Positions 17,072-26,184 of a stretch of 64,000 nt of DNA are shown one piece after another. Below the pieces are notes generated by a model that was given only the letters and a program-made list of their open reading frames with translations, had not been told where the DNA came from and did no database searches. The first letter of the stretch is position 1; each line of letters begins with the position of its first letter. The stretch covers positions 4,366,001-4,430,000 of the forward strand of contig NZ_CP139247.1 of NCBI RefSeq assembly GCF_034087045.1, written 5' to 3'. The position numbers and the translations under genes were made by a program. Source of the stretch: Chitinophaga sancti. Lineage in GTDB: Bacteria > Bacteroidota > Bacteroidia > Chitinophagales > Chitinophagaceae.

Positions 17072-17088
17072 ACTTTGAAATACAAAGT
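17072..17088. promoter_or_regulatory. Operator-like inverted repeat 2 (ACTTTG-N5-CAAAGT)
   Basis: The same arms as the upstream site, spacer AAATA, ending 10 bases before the ATG at 17099. Its closeness to the start suggests that it overlaps the core promoter or the extreme 5' end of the mRNA, so binding would probably repress. Confidence 0.65.
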
Positions 17089-17098
17089 ACTTTATTAT

Positions 17099-19576
17099 AT
17101 GACAAAAAAGCAATATTTTCAATTCATGTTCCGGGATGAGCGCCTTTGGGTGGGTTTACTCCTTATTCCTGTTACCCTTGGATTTTACTTTGTTCCCGGG
17201 ATGGTTCATAGTCAGTCGGACGATGTTTTCCCCATGTTTTTGTTTACTTACGTATTGGTGTTGTTGTATTTCGTGTTTTTATGGGCGAGGGGTGGATTTA
17301 AAAAGGGGAGAAGGAGCCGTCATGCATTTGCGGTGTACCTGACCTTGTGCCTCATCAGTTGTTTTGCGTTGAACAAATGCATCGGCATTTTTGCAGTTTC
17401 TACTGACTGGTGGGCGATTACATTGGGAGTGTGTTGCATCAATAATATTGCCTATGGTTTTAAAGAGGGATTTCCTCCTGTGGTGAGAACCATTATGGCA
17501 TTCATACTGGGTGTATCTACCTGTTGTTTTTTATACCTTATGTTCTGTATGTTGCCCACTTGTATCATTGGCGCTATAGGTATGATCGTATTTGGTATTG
17601 GGGGCCATGTATTCATTCCGCTGTTGTTTTTGATCTACACCTATAACCTGGTATCTGCCTATGTCTGGTTCAGGCCCCAATACCGGCATGCCTTCCTGGC
17701 TGGTATCGGTTGTGTGGTGGCACTGATCATTGTATATACTATGCTGTGGAAAAACGCTGTTTCTGCCATTGATGACGCTTATCTCAGGCCAGACAATGAA
17801 GACCTGCCAGCGTGGGAAAATGTAGCCCGAAAGACTCCTGAAAATGCGATGACAGAGAGGGTGCTGAAGGCAGGTATCGTATACCAGAAAGGGAACGATG
17901 CTTTTGGTGACTGGAGTTTTTTTGATATGCCCCGGAGAAGAAGCTTTTTTGATGCGGATCAATTGCAGGATCCGCTGCTGGTAATCGCCTCCCTGACCGG
18001 CACTGCCTACATACCGGAAACAGAGGCGGCCCAGGTACTGACTGCTATGTACGACAGCCGCCAGGAAACACAGGAACGGTTGTGGAGCGGAGATAAACTC
18101 TCTACCATCCAGGTACGTACCAATGCGAATATCTGGCCTTCGCTGCACATGGCGTATACTGAGAAAACAATTAATGTATTCAACACGGAGGTGAGTAGAA
18201 ACAGTTGGAATAACCAGGAGGCCATTTATACTTTTCACCTGCCCGAAGGAGGTGTTGTGACTTCGCTTTCCCTCTGGATAAATGGCAGGGAAGAAAAAGG
18301 TATTCTAACGACCAAAGAAAAAGCGGCGGAGGCGTATGAAAAGATTGTGGGTCATGAATACCGTGATCCCAGCGTGGTACACTGGCAGGAAGGGAATACG
18401 GTGACGGTACGTGTATTTCCCGTGGAAGGTCAATCCGGCAGGCAGGTTAAAATCGGTATCACGGCGCCGTTGCTACAACAGGGCAAGCGACTGGTGTACC
18501 AGAATATCTGGTTCCAGGGGCCGGATGCAGGCAGTGCCCGTGAAGATGTAAACATCAACTTCCAGGAGGCGCCTGTAGGCGTGGAATTGCCCGGGATGTT
18601 CAGTCGTACGAAGAATACTTTTTCCAGCGTAGGTCCATATGCAGCAGACTGGCAATTATCGGTGATCGATCCCGGCATACGGAGTAACCGTTTTAGTGCC
18701 AATGGGAAGTCATTCTATGTAGCGCCTTACAAAAAAGAATTGGGTGATGCTGATATCAAAACTATTTACCTCGATATAAACCAGTCATGGACGGAAGAAG
18801 AATTTAAAGAAATATTGAATCTACATTATCCGGTAAAGGTGTATATCGATAATCAATGGCATACAGCCACGGATGAGAACTTTGAACGACTAGTGAAAGA
18901 CCGTTATAGTTTATTTCCTGTTTACAAAGTACCTGATCGTGCATCCGCATTGGTCATTACGAAGGGAAATGTGATGTCTCCCAATTTGGGTGATCTGGCA
19001 GGAAGTGTATTCAGTTCAGCAATAAAAGAATCATTAAAAATACCGGGGAAAATGCAATTGCTTAATCTTGGCGGAGAGCTGTCTCCTTACCTGCGTACAC
19101 TAAAAGAATACCGGTTCTTCCGGTATGCAGAGGGGGATGTAAAAGAGCTGGCACAATGGCTGTCGCAGCACCAGTTTCCCGGAGATATAGAGAATGATAA
19201 CCGTGTGGTGATAGCCCCCGCAGGTGTGACGATCAATATGGACGATCAGATGGGTGTAAGCAATGCGCCTGATCACCTGATGCGCTTATTTGCTTACAAC
19301 CACATTATGCAGAAAATGGGGCCGCAAAAAATGGCAGACAGTGAGATCATTGCCACTGCAAAAGAATCTTATATCGTGACCCCGGCGTCCAGTCTGATCG
19401 TACTGGAAACACAAGCGGATTATGACCGTTTCGATATACATGATGACGCGAACAGTCTGAAGAACGCCTCCCTGAAAGGCAAAGGGGCGGTGCCTGAACC
19501 GCATGAGTGGGCATTGATCATAATAGGTTTAGTATGTATCGTTTGGTTTAAAAAGAAACGTGCTGTAGCAATATGA
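17099..19576 (+). CDS. XrtN-associated VIT domain membrane protein with exosortase sorting signal
   Basis: The protein has 825 residues from ATG 17099; a TTG eight codons upstream is less likely because it lies within operator 2. The first 230 or so residues hold about six to seven membrane segments. A VIT domain follows (near 350-465; NSWNNQEAIYTFHLPEGG...KAAEAYEKIVG...VRVFPVEG), then a long extracellular region. The C-terminus is a PEP-CTERM-like signal: PEPHEWAL from residue 799, a hydrophobic helix, and KKKR. This matches the VIT protein that accompanies exosortase N in Bacteroidota and is presumably its dedicated substrate. Its stop overlaps the xrtN start (ATGA). Cellular role is unknown. 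Confidence 0.87.
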   Translation: MTKKQYFQFMFRDERLWVGLLLIPVTLGFYFVPGMVHSQSDDVFPMFLFTYVLVLLYFVFLWARGGFKKGRRSRHAFAVYLTLCLISCFALNKCIGIFAVSTDWWAITLGVCCINNIAYGFKEGFPPVVRTIMAFILGVSTCCFLYLMFCMLPTCIIGAIGMIVFGIGGHVFIPLLFLIYTYNLVSAYVWFRPQYRHAFLAGIGCVVALIIVYTMLWKNAVSAIDDAYLRPDNEDLPAWENVARKTPENAMTERVLKAGIVYQKGNDAFGDWSFFDMPRRRSFFDADQLQDPLLVIASLTGTAYIPETEAAQVLTAMYDSRQETQERLWSGDKLSTIQVRTNANIWPSLHMAYTEKTINVFNTEVSRNSWNNQEAIYTFHLPEGGVVTSLSLWINGREEKGILTTKEKAAEAYEKIVGHEYRDPSVVHWQEGNTVTVRVFPVEGQSGRQVKIGITAPLLQQGKRLVYQNIWFQGPDAGSAREDVNINFQEAPVGVELPGMFSRTKNTFSSVGPYAADWQLSVIDPGIRSNRFSANGKSFYVAPYKKELGDADIKTIYLDINQSWTEEEFKEILNLHYPVKVYIDNQWHTATDENFERLVKDRYSLFPVYKVPDRASALVITKGNVMSPNLGDLAGSVFSSAIKESLKIPGKMQLLNLGGELSPYLRTLKEYRFFRYAEGDVKELAQWLSQHQFPGDIENDNRVVIAPAGVTINMDDQMGVSNAPDHLMRLFAYNHIMQKMGPQKMADSEIIATAKESYIVTPASSLIVLETQADYDRFDIHDDANSLKNASLKGKGAVPEPHEWALIIIGLVCIVWFKKKRAVAI

Positions 19577-20838
19577 GGATCCTTATACCTGTGTACCTTG
19601 TCCTCTTCTTTGTAGGGCTGCAGCACTTTGTGGATTGGCAGTCTGCCGGTTTCCTGCTGGGACTGGCAGCGCTGCCCTTCACGACTGAATTCGATCAAAC
19701 AAAAAGAGGAAGCCGGCGATATTTCTATATCTCTATTGGCTTGTTCGCATTGTTTCTACTGGTGCCGGTGCATACATTTTATTATCTGGCATTGATCACA
19801 GCAGTTGTGTTTTGTTTGGAAATGTATGTGGGTAGGATTAATCTGCTGCCTATGCTGGTAATGATCTGTATGTCGCCGGTATTCCGGTTCTGGGCGGACC
19901 TGTTTACATTTCCCATTCGTTTGCAACTGACAGCGCTGGCGGGTAGTGTGGTGATCGGGGCAAAAGTAGAGGGGAATATTATAAGCTGTGATGGACAGGA
20001 TTTTTCCGTAGATCCCGCCTGTATGGGTTTGCAGATGACGGTGACAGCCATGTTGTGTGGAATGATCATCATAGGAGGATTTCAGAAAAAGTATAGAAAA
20101 TATCTATCGGCGGGCATAACCCTTGTGGTATTGAGTGTAGCGTTTGGATTGAATGTAATAGGCAATTTAATACGGATAATTTGTCTGGTGCAGTTTAAAA
20201 TAATGCCAGGCACCCCATCGCATGAGGTGATCGGAGTGATGTCGTTAATTGGATATGTAATAGTGCCCTTTGTTTTTTTCAGCAGGTATATGATCATGCG
20301 GTTTGGTCATCCTGTTGTGGCAGAGAAGAAAATATACCGGATTGTACCTACTGGTCCTTTATTGTTGCGGAATGGCATCTTACTTGCCTGTATGGTCTAT
20401 GGCTGTTATGTGAACCTGCGTCCGCGGCCTGTGGTAGCGCATGCATTGCCTGTGAAGACCGCAGGGTATACCGTGAAGAATTTACCAGATAATGTCACGC
20501 AGTTAATGAGTAAGGATGCGTTGGTGTATGTGAAATTTATTCCTTCATATTATTATTCAGAACATCATCCTATGATTTGTTGGAAGGGGAGTGGGTATAC
20601 ATTTGAAAAGGTACAGGAGCAGGTATGGAATGGCAGGTCTGTATATACCGCACTGTTGGTGGAGGGGAATACAAAACTACATACGGCCTGGTGGTATGAT
20701 AATGGAAAGCATCGTACGAACAGTCAGCTAACCTGGCGATGGGATGTGTTCACAGGGGCACAACCATATTCATTAATTAATGTCACCGCATCCGACGAGG
20801 CGACCTTAAGAAAGGTAATAAAGACACTTATTTTTTAA
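19573..20838 (+). CDS. xrtN: Exosortase N
   Basis: The 421-residue multi-pass membrane protein has the exosortase triad: C150 in VDPACMGLQM, R201 in GNLIRI and H217 in GTPSHEVIG. After about eight membrane segments comes a periplasmic C-terminal domain of about 150 residues. Exosortases are transpeptidase-like enzymes that process C-terminal PEP-CTERM signals, and the only such signal in this window is on the overlapping upstream gene. The ATGA overlap implies stoichiometric production of enzyme and substrate. No EPS-synthesis genes, usual partners of other exosortases, are nearby. Confidence 0.9.
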   Translation: MRILIPVYLVLFFVGLQHFVDWQSAGFLLGLAALPFTTEFDQTKRGSRRYFYISIGLFALFLLVPVHTFYYLALITAVVFCLEMYVGRINLLPMLVMICMSPVFRFWADLFTFPIRLQLTALAGSVVIGAKVEGNIISCDGQDFSVDPACMGLQMTVTAMLCGMIIIGGFQKKYRKYLSAGITLVVLSVAFGLNVIGNLIRIICLVQFKIMPGTPSHEVIGVMSLIGYVIVPFVFFSRYMIMRFGHPVVAEKKIYRIVPTGPLLLRNGILLACMVYGCYVNLRPRPVVAHALPVKTAGYTVKNLPDNVTQLMSKDALVYVKFIPSYYYSEHHPMICWKGSGYTFEKVQEQVWNGRSVYTALLVEGNTKLHTAWWYDNGKHRTNSQLTWRWDVFTGAQPYSLINVTASDEATLRKVIKTLIF

Positions 20839-20889
20839 TCATTGTTTTTTAAAAAAATACTTACCTTACTATGAATATTATCGCCACGT

Positions 20890-21468
20890 ATGAATTTGCA
20901 TTTGCTGACTGATGATCTCTTGCTCCGGCTATTGCAGGCTTCCGACGAGAATGCATTCCGGGTACTATACCAGCGTTATTGGAAGAAACTATTCACCACG
21001 GCCTGTTACAAATTGAAAAGTAAAGAAGCTGCGGAGGAGATTGTACAAAATATTTTTGTCAGTCTGTGGGAGAAGAGAGCCACCTTACAAATCGAAAGTC
21101 TTGAAAATTATTTATTTATAGCAGTAAAATATAAGGTCATTAATTATGTGGAGTCTTTAATGGTAAGACAGGCCGGTCAAAAGCAACTGGCAGGGAATAC
21201 CACGGATGAATCTACAGAGGCGACGATCATGATCAATGACCTGCATGCTGCTATCCAGCAGGCATTGACACAGTTACCGGCTAAGACGAGAGAGGTGTTT
21301 ACGATGAGTCGTTTTGAAAAATATTCAGTGCGGGAGATTGCGCGGCATATGAACCTGACGGAGAAGGCAGTGGAGTATCATATAACACAAAGCCTGAAAT
21401 TAATGAGAGTGAGTTTGAAGGATTATATGGTGATAGGGGTGCCATTAATAGTTACATTATTAAAATGA
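20890..21468 (+). CDS. ECF-type RNA polymerase sigma factor
   Basis: The 192-residue sigma-70 family member has region 2 at about 8-75 (ENAFRVLYQRYWKKL...AEEIVQNIFVSLWEKR) and region 4 at about 125-180 (LPAKTREVFTMSRFEKYSVREIARHMNLTEKAVEYHI). It ends in a short hydrophobic tail. It is followed by a FecR-type anti-sigma factor and a receptor with an STN domain, the classical surface-signalling trio that induces uptake genes when the substrate binds. An ATG at 20871 is out of frame, so 20890 is the start. Confidence 0.93.
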   Translation: MNLHLLTDDLLLRLLQASDENAFRVLYQRYWKKLFTTACYKLKSKEAAEEIVQNIFVSLWEKRATLQIESLENYLFIAVKYKVINYVESLMVRQAGQKQLAGNTTDESTEATIMINDLHAAIQQALTQLPAKTREVFTMSRFEKYSVREIARHMNLTEKAVEYHITQSLKLMRVSLKDYMVIGVPLIVTLLK

Positions 21469-21516
21469 ATTAAATTTTCCCTGGCGATATTTCTTTGCTG
21501 TATTTGGCTGGCCGAA

Positions 21517-21612
21517 GGAGGAACCAGCTGCAGGAGGAACCTGCTTCAGGAGGCACTTGCAGAAGGCGAAACCCTCTGCAGGAGGAACCTGCTACAGGAG
21601 GGACCCGAGCCC
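21517..21612. repeat. Six tandem 16-bp repeats, consensus GGAGGAACCTGCTnCA
   Basis: Six exact-length 16-base units run head to tail (21517, 21533, 21549, 21565, 21581, 21597); units 1, 2 and 5 are nearly identical and units 3, 4 and 6 are diverged. Neighbouring units create short GCAGG...CCTGC hairpins. The array lies between the sigma gene and its terminator, so it would be in the sigma mRNA 3' region. Confidence 0.85.
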
Positions 21613-21614
21613 GC

Positions 21615-21653
21615 AAAAAAGAGGCTTCTACTGAAGGTGGAAGCCTCTTTTTT
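21615..21653. terminator. Terminator after the sigma factor gene
   Basis: GAGGCTTC (21621-21628) pairs with GAAGCCTC (21640-21647), with an A-run before and TTTTTT after. It separates sigma from fecR, whose start lies 76 bases further on. Confidence 0.88.
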
Positions 21654-21728
21654 GTCTATTTTATTTTTTTTTTAAACTATTTAGGGGTTTTCATTTCTGC
21701 CCTGACTTTAATAATATAACTGCTATTC

Positions 21729-22757
21729 ATGAACCGAACCGAATTCCGTCTTTTTCTCAAACGTTATGCGGAGAACAAATGTACTCCGGAGGAAATGACC
21801 TTAATAGACCACTGGTATGAACTGATCGGCGATGACGAACTACTGTCGTCGATGCAGGAAATGGAATGGCAGGAAACAGAAGACCGCCTCTGGCAAAAGA
21901 TCAACGAAGGCACGCAGCCAAAAAAATCGTGGGTCATTAAATCGCGGGTTATTAAATGGCGTTGGGCCGCCATCGCCGCCGCCATCTCGGGCATTATCAT
22001 TGCCACCACCCTGTATACATTTTATTGCAAAGATTGCGACGACACCTATTACGCTGCCGCCGGCAATACAAAAGAATATAACGAGATCAGGAATGACAGC
22101 AAAGCCAATCAACAGGTACGACTGGAAGATGGTACAATTGTCAACCTATATCCCGGTGCGGCTATGAAATATCCGCACCACTTTCACACAGCTAAAAGAG
22201 AAGTATACTTAAGGGGCAAAGCCTTTTTCGATGTAGGAAAGGATGCCAACCGGCCATTTTATGTATACAGCAACCATCTCGTTACGCACGTACTGGGCAC
22301 CAGTTTTATGATACAACCCGCCGCCGCCACAGGGCAAGTGGAAGTATCCGTGCGTAGCGGTAAGGTGGAAGTGTATGAACAAACCAATGCCAGTCAGAAA
22401 CATACTACCGGCGGCGTAATCCTTACCCCGAACCAGCGGGTACTTTACCGCCAGAAGGAAAGCTCCTTCCAGACCACACTGGTCGAAAAACCAGAACCGG
22501 TAGTGCCAGTGACAGACATGCCGGGCATGCAATTCAAATTCAGTGACGATGCCCTGCGCACCGTAGTCAATGCACTCGGTAATTACTATGGCGTAGAAAT
22601 CGTCGTGGAAAACGACAGTCTATACAATTGCCCGTTCACCGGCGCACTTACCCAGCATGATCTCTATACCAGGCTGGATGTGGTATGCCAGACCATCGGG
22701 GCCACTTATGAAATAATAGGAACAAGAATACTGATACGGGGAAAAGGATGTAAATAG
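21729..22757 (+). CDS. FecR family anti-sigma factor
   Basis: The 342-residue protein has an N-terminal cytoplasmic sigma-binding part (about 1-75), one membrane helix (about 79-98), a periplasmic FecR domain (about 105-225; VRLEDGTIVNLYPGA, EVYLRGKAFFDVGKD, HVLGTSF) and a C-terminal DUF4974/STN-like domain (about 265-335; MQFKFSDDALRTVVNALGNYYGVEI). It would hold the ECF sigma factor and release it when the STN domain of the TonB receptor signals. Terminator hairpins lie on both sides of the gene, so it may be transcribed on its own. Confidence 0.92.
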   Translation: MNRTEFRLFLKRYAENKCTPEEMTLIDHWYELIGDDELLSSMQEMEWQETEDRLWQKINEGTQPKKSWVIKSRVIKWRWAAIAAAISGIIIATTLYTFYCKDCDDTYYAAAGNTKEYNEIRNDSKANQQVRLEDGTIVNLYPGAAMKYPHHFHTAKREVYLRGKAFFDVGKDANRPFYVYSNHLVTHVLGTSFMIQPAAATGQVEVSVRSGKVEVYEQTNASQKHTTGGVILTPNQRVLYRQKESSFQTTLVEKPEPVVPVTDMPGMQFKFSDDALRTVVNALGNYYGVEIVVENDSLYNCPFTGALTQHDLYTRLDVVCQTIGATYEIIGTRILIRGKGCK

Positions 22758-22912
22758 AACAGTGCACAATGATATAGCCTTCAATAATTATCACTGATAC
22801 AATTTAACACGTTATGATCACCAAACTACATTCCGGGTGACCGGGGAAGACGTATGCATACAGGATCGCCTGAACGCGCACAGGAACCTCCTGCTAATCA
22901 GCCCGGGATCTC
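22758..22912. other. Non-coding leader part of the fecR-receptor gap
   Basis: The stretch between fecR and the 46-bp repeat array contains no ORF with coding character and no clear hairpin. An AGGAACCTCCTGCT segment near 22880 loosely resembles the 16-bp repeat upstream. Confidence 0.4.
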
Positions 22913-23149
22913 GCTATCCTGATACGGGTATGAGATAAATATCCACATCCGCACCTTGCATAATCCCGGTGTGGGCATGAGATAATATCCGCATCCGCAC
23001 CTTGCATAATCCCGGTGTGGGCATGAGATAATATCCGCATCCGCACCTTGCATAATCCCGGTGTGGGCATGAGATAATATCCACATCCGCACCTTGCATA
23101 ATCCCGGTACGGCTATGAGATAAATATCCGCATCCGCACCACTGCATAA
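22913..23149. repeat. 46-bp tandem repeat array
   Basis: Units start at 22951, 22997, 23043, 23089 and 23136. The last is cut short, and a partial unit precedes 22951. The period is exactly 46 bases, 47 in the last full unit through an extra A. Complete units differ at only one to a few bases. Each carries GCACCTTGCA, ATCCCGGTGTGG and GAGATAATATCC, and GGTGTGG can pair with CCGCACC of the next unit. 46 is not a multiple of 3, so the array does not encode a repeat protein. Confidence 0.92.
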
Positions 23150-23154
23150 AAAAA

Positions 23155-23180
23155 GCCGGCAATGCTGCTACATTACCGGC
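23155..23180 (+). terminator. Terminator-like hairpin before the TonB receptor
   Basis: GCCGGCAATG (23155-23164) pairs with CATTACCGGC (23171-23180), one mismatch, after an A-run and before CCTTTA. It lies 68 bases upstream of the receptor ATG. It either ends the fecR transcript, with the receptor promoter squeezed into the remaining gap, or acts as an attenuator in the receptor leader. Confidence 0.65.
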
Positions 23181-23248
23181 CTTTACTCCTTATGCAGGAA
23201 GGATTTTACCGCCAAACCATTTTTTAACGATCAAATCCACGTAAAAAT

Positions 23249-26164
23249 ATGAAAAATAAGCAACTTGTTGCTTTAATGTTGCTCGCAATGAAAGTAACTA
23301 CCGTGCAAATCGCGCTCTCTATTATCCTTGTATATTCGGTATACGCTACGCCCTCGAAAGCGCAGACCATGCTGGACAAGAAAGTCACGCTCAATGCCGA
23401 TAAAAAGGAACTGAAAAAAATCATTAACGACATCCAGGGTCAGACCGGTGTTCGCTTTATATTCAGTGCCAGCGCTATCGGAACGGAACGTATTATCAGT
23501 TTCAATGTCAAAGACCAGAAACTGAGCGTATTCCTCCAACAGATCTTCCTGCCCCTCCATATCGGGTACAAGGTGGTGGAAGACCAACTGCTGCTCTACA
23601 ATACCGACATTACCCCAGCCGACAGGGAGGGCAATATTTCCGGTACGGTAAAGAGTAACAAGGGGGAGCTCTTACCCGGCGTCACCATTCAACTTAAAAA
23701 TATCAATGCATCTGCATTGACGGATGGCGCCGGTCATTTCGAACTGAGAAAGGTACCTGCGGGTACCTATACCATGACTATCTCTTCCGTAGGCTATATT
23801 GGAAAGGAACAATCTGTGACTATCACCGACGGTCCTGTCAACATCACGATCGAACTCACGGAAGACGTGCTGCAACTGTCAGGCGTGGTAGTGACCGGGG
23901 GGAATCCTAAAAAGAAAATTGAATCCAGTGTGGCCATCACCACTGTGAGCAATAAAGATATTGAAACAAGAGCGCCCCTCAATGCGACCGACCTCCTCAA
24001 AGCCATTCCGGGTCTGACGGTCGAAAGCACAGGTGGCGATGGTCCGGGCAATGTATGGGTGCGTGGGTTTCCGCAACAGGGTGGTTATATCTTCCTGGGT
24101 ATTATGGAAGATGGTCTGCCGGTAGTGCCAACCGGTTATAATTCCATTCCTTCTGCTGACCAGTATTATAAAACAGATCTGACTATCAAAGGTGTGGAAG
24201 CCATCAGGGGTGGTAATGCGGCGATCCTGCTGAGCAATACACCTGGCGCGGTGGTGAACAATTTAAGTTATACCGGCGGGGATCAGCAATACGGCAAAGT
24301 AAAAGTAACTTCAGGTATGTCTCAGTCCCTGTACCGGGTAGACTTCAATACCGGTGGCAGTATGAGTAGTCATGTGAAATACAATATTGGTGGTTTCTAT
24401 CGCACTGACAAAGGTGTAGTACCACCTTCCTATACTGCAAACCAGGGCGGACAGATTAAGGGCAATATGACCTTTGATTTTAAAAATAAGAAAGGTTTTA
24501 TCCGCGTATATGGTAAATACCTGAACGATAAAGTTCAGTGGATGCTGCCATCTTATTACTCTTACGATGGTTCCGGCAAACCTAAGCCTATCAATGGTTA
24601 CGATCTCTTTTCCCAATCTATGGCCACAGCTGATACCAAATGGAGTTATACTGATCCTACCGGTACCTTGCATAACTACGACATGGCGGATGGTATTCAT
24701 ACAAAGCTCGGTAATGGTGGCTTTCAATTCAACTATACAACAGACAATGGCTGGACCATCAATAATAACTTTCGTTATCAATCCGCTTCTACTGCCTATA
24801 CAGTCGGAATTCCTATCGGTGCTTCGCAGTGGGATGGTACCTCTACCTACTATTATACTGATGGTAAAGCGGCAGGCTTGAAATCAGGTGATTACATCGT
24901 AAGTACTTATGCCATTGGTCAGCAGAACAGGGACAAACAAATAATAGATTATTTCGATTTCAAAAAGAAGATCAATAAGCACCAGCTCACATTAGGTGCG
25001 GGGTTGTACCAGTTTAATGTAAACAATGGACCCAATTATAATTTCTTCTTCTTCCAGGAAATGAAAGAACATGGCCGCCGCTTGTTGACGAGTCCTTCAG
25101 GTGATGGTATGACAGCGTTGTCAGTCGCCTCCTTGATTGGTAATACAAGAACACTCTCTGCGTATGCTTCAGACGAAATTACACTGAATGACAAGTGGAG
25201 ACTGGATATAGGTTTCCGGCTGGACAATGATCATATTGAAGGTAAACGTCCTTATTATGGGGTAGATGCATCCGGCAATCCTGACCCTACTGTAGCTGCG
25301 GGTACGACCATTGCAGGTTATACAGCCTATACACAAAGTAATACCAACTGGGCGGGAACACTGGGTCTGAATTATAAGATCAGCAATGCTCTGGCCATGT
25401 TTGCGAGAGCAACAAAGGCATATAATTCACCGAATATCTCGGACTATAATGCTACAGAGTTTGATCCGGCTTCCATTAAAAAACGTCCGGTTTATTTAGG
25501 TGAGATTGGTGTGAAATATGCAGAAGGACCGTTGTCACTCTTTGCATCAGCAAGCTATTCAGCGATTAAGAATGTATCGCTTACCATTGCAGTGCCTACA
25601 ACATCTTCAGGGTTGCAAAGCTTGCTGGCATTTGGTTCTACCCGTACTTACAGTGCAGAGTATGAAATCTCTTACAGACCTCTCAGGAATCTGGGCTTTC
25701 GCCTGACCGGTACTTTGCAGGATTCAAAGTATACCGATTACAAGGCATCTACCAATACCAACTCAGCTGTACTGGCCGAAATGGGCGATACGACCTATAG
25801 TTTCACCGGTAAGAAAACAGAGCGTGTACCGGCGTTGAATACAGAATTGTCCGTAACGTATGATCTGAAACGTTTCAATGTAAACCTCTCTGCAAACTAT
25901 ATCGGTAGCCGCTTTACAGCGCCGTCCGATAGCTACAAACTGCCTGCTTATGTGGTGATGAGAGGTGGTGCCGGTTATGATATTTCCAGGAAGGTAAATG
26001 TACGTGCATGGGTAGATAATCTGCTGAATACAAGAACGCTGACAGAAGGTGATGTGAGAGGGGATCAGTTCAGGGATTTCAGCACTGTGACCAAAGGTAC
26101 AGCTATGGCTGGAAGAACGATATTGCCACGTAGTTTCTGGGCATCTGTTTCCTATGAGTTTTAA
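23249..26164 (+). CDS. TonB-dependent receptor with STN signalling domain
   Basis: The 971-residue outer-membrane receptor has a long signal peptide (to about 38, SKAQ), an STN domain (about 45-115; NADKKELKKIINDIQGQTGVRFIFS) that contacts FecR, a carboxypeptidase-regulatory-like beta sandwich (about 130-210), a plug (about 225-330; NATDLLKAIPGLTVESTGGDGPGNVWVRGFP) and a 22-strand-type barrel ending SVSYEF. There is no SusD gene next to it, so it is a FecA-like receptor rather than a SusC. The GH3 gene begins 20 bases after its stop, so the imported ligand may be a beta-linked glycoside or a siderophore-like glycoside. Confidence 0.93.
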   Translation: MKNKQLVALMLLAMKVTTVQIALSIILVYSVYATPSKAQTMLDKKVTLNADKKELKKIINDIQGQTGVRFIFSASAIGTERIISFNVKDQKLSVFLQQIFLPLHIGYKVVEDQLLLYNTDITPADREGNISGTVKSNKGELLPGVTIQLKNINASALTDGAGHFELRKVPAGTYTMTISSVGYIGKEQSVTITDGPVNITIELTEDVLQLSGVVVTGGNPKKKIESSVAITTVSNKDIETRAPLNATDLLKAIPGLTVESTGGDGPGNVWVRGFPQQGGYIFLGIMEDGLPVVPTGYNSIPSADQYYKTDLTIKGVEAIRGGNAAILLSNTPGAVVNNLSYTGGDQQYGKVKVTSGMSQSLYRVDFNTGGSMSSHVKYNIGGFYRTDKGVVPPSYTANQGGQIKGNMTFDFKNKKGFIRVYGKYLNDKVQWMLPSYYSYDGSGKPKPINGYDLFSQSMATADTKWSYTDPTGTLHNYDMADGIHTKLGNGGFQFNYTTDNGWTINNNFRYQSASTAYTVGIPIGASQWDGTSTYYYTDGKAAGLKSGDYIVSTYAIGQQNRDKQIIDYFDFKKKINKHQLTLGAGLYQFNVNNGPNYNFFFFQEMKEHGRRLLTSPSGDGMTALSVASLIGNTRTLSAYASDEITLNDKWRLDIGFRLDNDHIEGKRPYYGVDASGNPDPTVAAGTTIAGYTAYTQSNTNWAGTLGLNYKISNALAMFARATKAYNSPNISDYNATEFDPASIKKRPVYLGEIGVKYAEGPLSLFASASYSAIKNVSLTIAVPTTSSGLQSLLAFGSTRTYSAEYEISYRPLRNLGFRLTGTLQDSKYTDYKASTNTNSAVLAEMGDTTYSFTGKKTERVPALNTELSVTYDLKRFNVNLSANYIGSRFTAPSDSYKLPAYVVMRGGAGYDISRKVNVRAWVDNLLNTRTLTEGDVRGDQFRDFSTVTKGTAMAGRTILPRSFWASVSYEF

Positions 26165-26184
26165 CAGACCTCAAAATACACAAC

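Noticed and set aside
21495..21719. Small Arg/Glu-rich ORF over the 16-bp repeats
   Set aside because: The period is not a multiple of three and the frame runs through a terminator; no coding character.
22913..23149. Possible CRISPR array
   Set aside because: The 46-base units run directly into one another with no unique spacers and no cas genes nearby; it is a tandem repeat.
22898..23162. Cys/His-rich repeat proteins on the minus strand over the 46-bp array
   Set aside because: A 46-base period rotates the reading frame at each unit, so no constant repeat peptide is conserved; no signal or start context.
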